8,498 bases of DNA from Ignavibacteria bacterium UBA961 (lineage in GTDB: Bacteria > Bacteroidota > Ignavibacteria > Kapaibacteriales > UBA961), in NCBI GenBank assembly GCA_002293005.1, contig DBCJ01000024.1, positions 10,768-19,265 of the forward strand. The letters are read 5' to 3'. Position 1 is the stretch's first letter. Every line of letters begins with the position of its first letter. The notes under the pieces were generated by a model. It saw only the letters and a list, made by a program, of their open reading frames with translations. It did no database searches and was not told the DNA's origin. The position numbers and the translations under genes were made by a program. Below are positions 7,208 through 8,498 of the stretch, in pieces.

Positions 7208-8498
7208 TTACTCTTGAATGATGATTGGAAGTGATTCACGCTCATCATCGGCTTGAATGATCAACATATATCCACCAGGATGGAACTCACCAACATTGAG
7301 GGTCATCGAATATTCTCCACTTGGTGAATTTGGCAATGTGAAGAGTTGCATTTTTTGACCCGACATAAACTGCACCAAAGAAATCTCAGTATTCCTGGAC
7401 TCTTTCAATGTAAATGTAATGCGTGATTGATTCGAACCAATCGAAATTGGATGTGGCTGAATTGTCAGTTTTGAAATCCGCTTTAATGCCAAATCCGTGA
7501 TTGCACTCTTGATTGTTACCTCGCATTTTCCATTAGCAATGAGTGAGTCTTCCACTCCGAATGCTTCATAGTAGAAAGGCATTGTGATGCAATCTCTTCC
7601 GATGGAAACCGTGTCACGATCGCGCTTAGTTTCATAGACAGTATCAATGATTTCAATCGGCGCATAACAAATTGGAATAATTGCCGTGTCACCGGGCTGA
7701 ATGCTCAATGGAAGTATGGATCGTGGAATGCTGAATCGTATATTTCGAGCAAATGAAACTTCATTGACCAATTGTACAAATAAGCCTGTATTGATCAATA
7801 CTATGCTGTCGCAATACACTGAACCAATTGCAATTCCACCAATGTTATTGAGCTTTGAGCTTGGCGATACCGAATTTATCGTGAATCCGGGGATTGTATC
7901 TTTATAGGATGCAATATTTCCATTCTTGTCTTCTGCTTGTATGTCATAAAACGCATCTTTATAGATATCCTGGACACAAAGATTCAACGCACGAACTGCA
8001 TCTGTATTTGGAAATGCATTTTGCCATTTGATATTTGAAGATTGAGAAACAGTGACATCTTTTAAGCCACCATCTGTGGGAGTAGAATCGGCGATGATCA
8101 CATAATGACATGTATTGCATGAATCAGGCAAAGCAGAGATCAATGGCTTTTGTTTATCGAGATATGTGATCAATGAGAATGAAGCAATATCGCGCATCAT
8201 GCAGGCATCTTCAATGAAGATTGAATCTGTAACAGTCTCTTCATCATTTGATGAATAGCATACACGAACAATATAGTCTTGTCCCGGCTTAATCGTGAAA
8301 TTACGATTTCCTGCAATGGTAAATTTCGAAGCAATACCCTTTGCATTTTTGATACTGATTGATTGATCAAAAGAACCATAATTCTTTAAAGTAAGATCAT
8401 AGCACACTTGTTTGCCGACAGGTATTTTTTCATTTATTTGTTGCATCGAATCATTATTCGCAAGCTTATATGTACTGGAAACAGTAAATCCCTTTATG
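7208..8498 (-). CDS. Secreted multi-domain repeat protein with T9SS-like C-terminal sorting domain, 5'-truncated by window edge
   Basis: The frame stays open from the ATG at 8446 back to base 8498 (reading IKGFTVSSTYK...), so the start lies outside and about 429 residues are visible. Numbered from that internal methionine, there is a cysteine-bearing beta-rich module (about -15 to 97). Next is an Ig-like segment with a D-GN-Y-DTI-GF pattern (98-186), then a second copy of the cysteine module (187-297). The last part (about 322-412) has the layout of a T9SS type A sorting domain: LTIQPHP, ITFTLKES, ISLVQFMSGQKM, GEYSMTLNV, FHPGGYMLIIQ and a basic/acidic tail. Such proteins cross the outer membrane through the type IX system and are anchored or released. 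No enzyme motif is visible, and function is unknown; adhesion or structural roles are guesses. Module comparison predicts further Ig/cysteine repeats upstream. It probably leads a transcript that includes mltG. Confidence 0.85.
   Translation of the reverse strand, partial: IKGFTVSSTYKLANNDSMQQINEKIPVGKQVCYDLTLKNYGSFDQSISIKNAKGIASKFTIAGNRNFTIKPGQDYIVRVCYSSNDEETVTDSIFIEDACMMRDIASFSLITYLDKQKPLISALPDSCNTCHYVIIADSTPTDGGLKDVTVSQSSNIKWQNAFPNTDAVRALNLCVQDIYKDAFYDIQAEDKNGNIASYKDTIPGFTINSVSPSSKLNNIGGIAIGSVYCDSIVLINTGLFVQLVNEVSFARNIRFSIPRSILPLSIQPGDTAIIPICYAPIEIIDTVYETKRDRDTVSIGRDCITMPFYYEAFGVEDSLIANGKCEVTIKSAITDLALKRISKLTIQPHPISIGSNQSRITFTLKESRNTEISLVQFMSGQKMQLFTLPNSPSGEYSMTLNVGEFHPGGYMLIIQADDERESLPIIIQE
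7211..7483 (-). other. T9SS type A-like C-terminal sorting domain (coding region)
   Basis: These roughly 91 C-terminal residues follow the strand order of the T9SS sorting domain: a P-x-P entry motif, here PHP instead of the usual PNP, then a TFTL strand, a 'GQK' turn where most members have G-R/K, a GEYSMTLNV strand, and a GGYMLIIQ strand in the position of the usual 'sGvYfv.l'. It ends IIIQE at the stop. It would direct export through the outer membrane and is normally removed or used for anchoring. Recognition is by pattern only. Confidence 0.7.
7556..7888 (-). repeat. Cysteine-bearing beta module, copy 2, of the surface protein
   Basis: The module begins at GFTINS and contains VYCDSIVLINTG, SIQPGDTAIIPICY and RDCITMPFYYEAFG. 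Its cysteines C212, C260 and C286 correspond to C15, C63 and C82 of copy 1. The first two sit exactly 197 residues further on, with the same 48-residue spacing. The last spacing is longer (26 against 19) because of an acidic/basic insertion around YETKRDRD. Confidence 0.65.
8156..8491 (-). repeat. Cysteine-bearing beta module, copy 1, of the surface protein
   Basis: The module begins at GFTVSS and contains VCYDLTLKNYG, TIKPGQDYIVRVCY and a later EDAC...SFSLITY strand. Its three cysteines are C15, C63 and C82 when numbered from the methionine at 8446. It resembles the immunoglobulin-like 'choice-of-anchor D'/ASH modules common in FCB secreted proteins. It aligns to copy 2 without gaps over C15-C63. 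Confidence 0.65.

Noticed and set aside
8444..8446. ATG as start of the surface-protein gene
   Set aside because: The frame continues open to the window edge and the upstream residues (GFTVSS...) belong to the same module as the second copy; no signal peptide follows this methionine.
1..8498. CRISPR array, tRNA/rRNA gene, insertion sequence, phage or defence system
   Set aside because: No regularly spaced direct repeats, no recognisable cloverleaf or rRNA segment, no transposase or integrase, and no defence-domain protein were seen; nearly all bases are explained by six conserved or full-frame genes.

Overview
The window is a compact stretch of chromosome that is almost entirely coding. It reads as ordinary core genome plus one surface-protein gene. 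Several signs point to the Bacteroidota/Chlorobiota (FCB) group. The two promoters in the only sizeable intergenic gap carry TAnnTTTG-type -7 elements, genes lack clear Shine-Dalgarno sequences, and the right-hand gene ends in a type IX secretion (T9SS)-like C-terminal sorting domain. That gene's alternation of Ig-like and cysteine-bearing 'choice-of-anchor/ASH-like' modules resembles proteins I associate with Chlorobiota/Candidatus Kapabacteria. The phylum-level placement is fairly safe; the Kapabacteria suggestion is only a lean.

Layout, left to right. Bases 1-342 (+) hold the 3' part of an MnmM/YtqB-type tRNA-modifying methyltransferase. It meets hflX (343-1626, -) stop codon to stop codon with no spacer. 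hflX lies 9 bases downstream of dnaE (1636-5121, -), so dnaE-hflX looks like a two-gene transcription unit: the replicative DNA polymerase followed by a ribosome-associated GTPase. Bases 5122-5260 are a 139-base divergent promoter region. It drives dnaE leftward and a cation diffusion facilitator (5261-6166, +) rightward. That transporter gene in turn runs into mltG (6168-7190, -) with a single base between the stop codons. mltG begins with GTG and lies 17 bases downstream of a large secreted, T9SS-sorted repeat protein (7208 to beyond 8498, -), whose 5' end is cut off by the window edge.

Functionally the genes cover tRNA wobble modification, ribosome rescue, DNA replication, divalent metal export, peptidoglycan chain-length control and a surface or secreted protein. 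Beyond the dnaE-hflX and surface protein-mltG pairings, nothing suggests a single joint pathway. I found no CRISPR array, tRNA, rRNA, insertion sequence, phage gene or defence cassette.

The points most worth a second look are the ungapped 197-residue periodicity of cysteines in the surface protein, the complete nine-residue metal site in the DnaE PHP domain, a degenerate clamp-binding motif in DnaE, the altered metal site A in the transporter, and the two spacerless convergent junctions.
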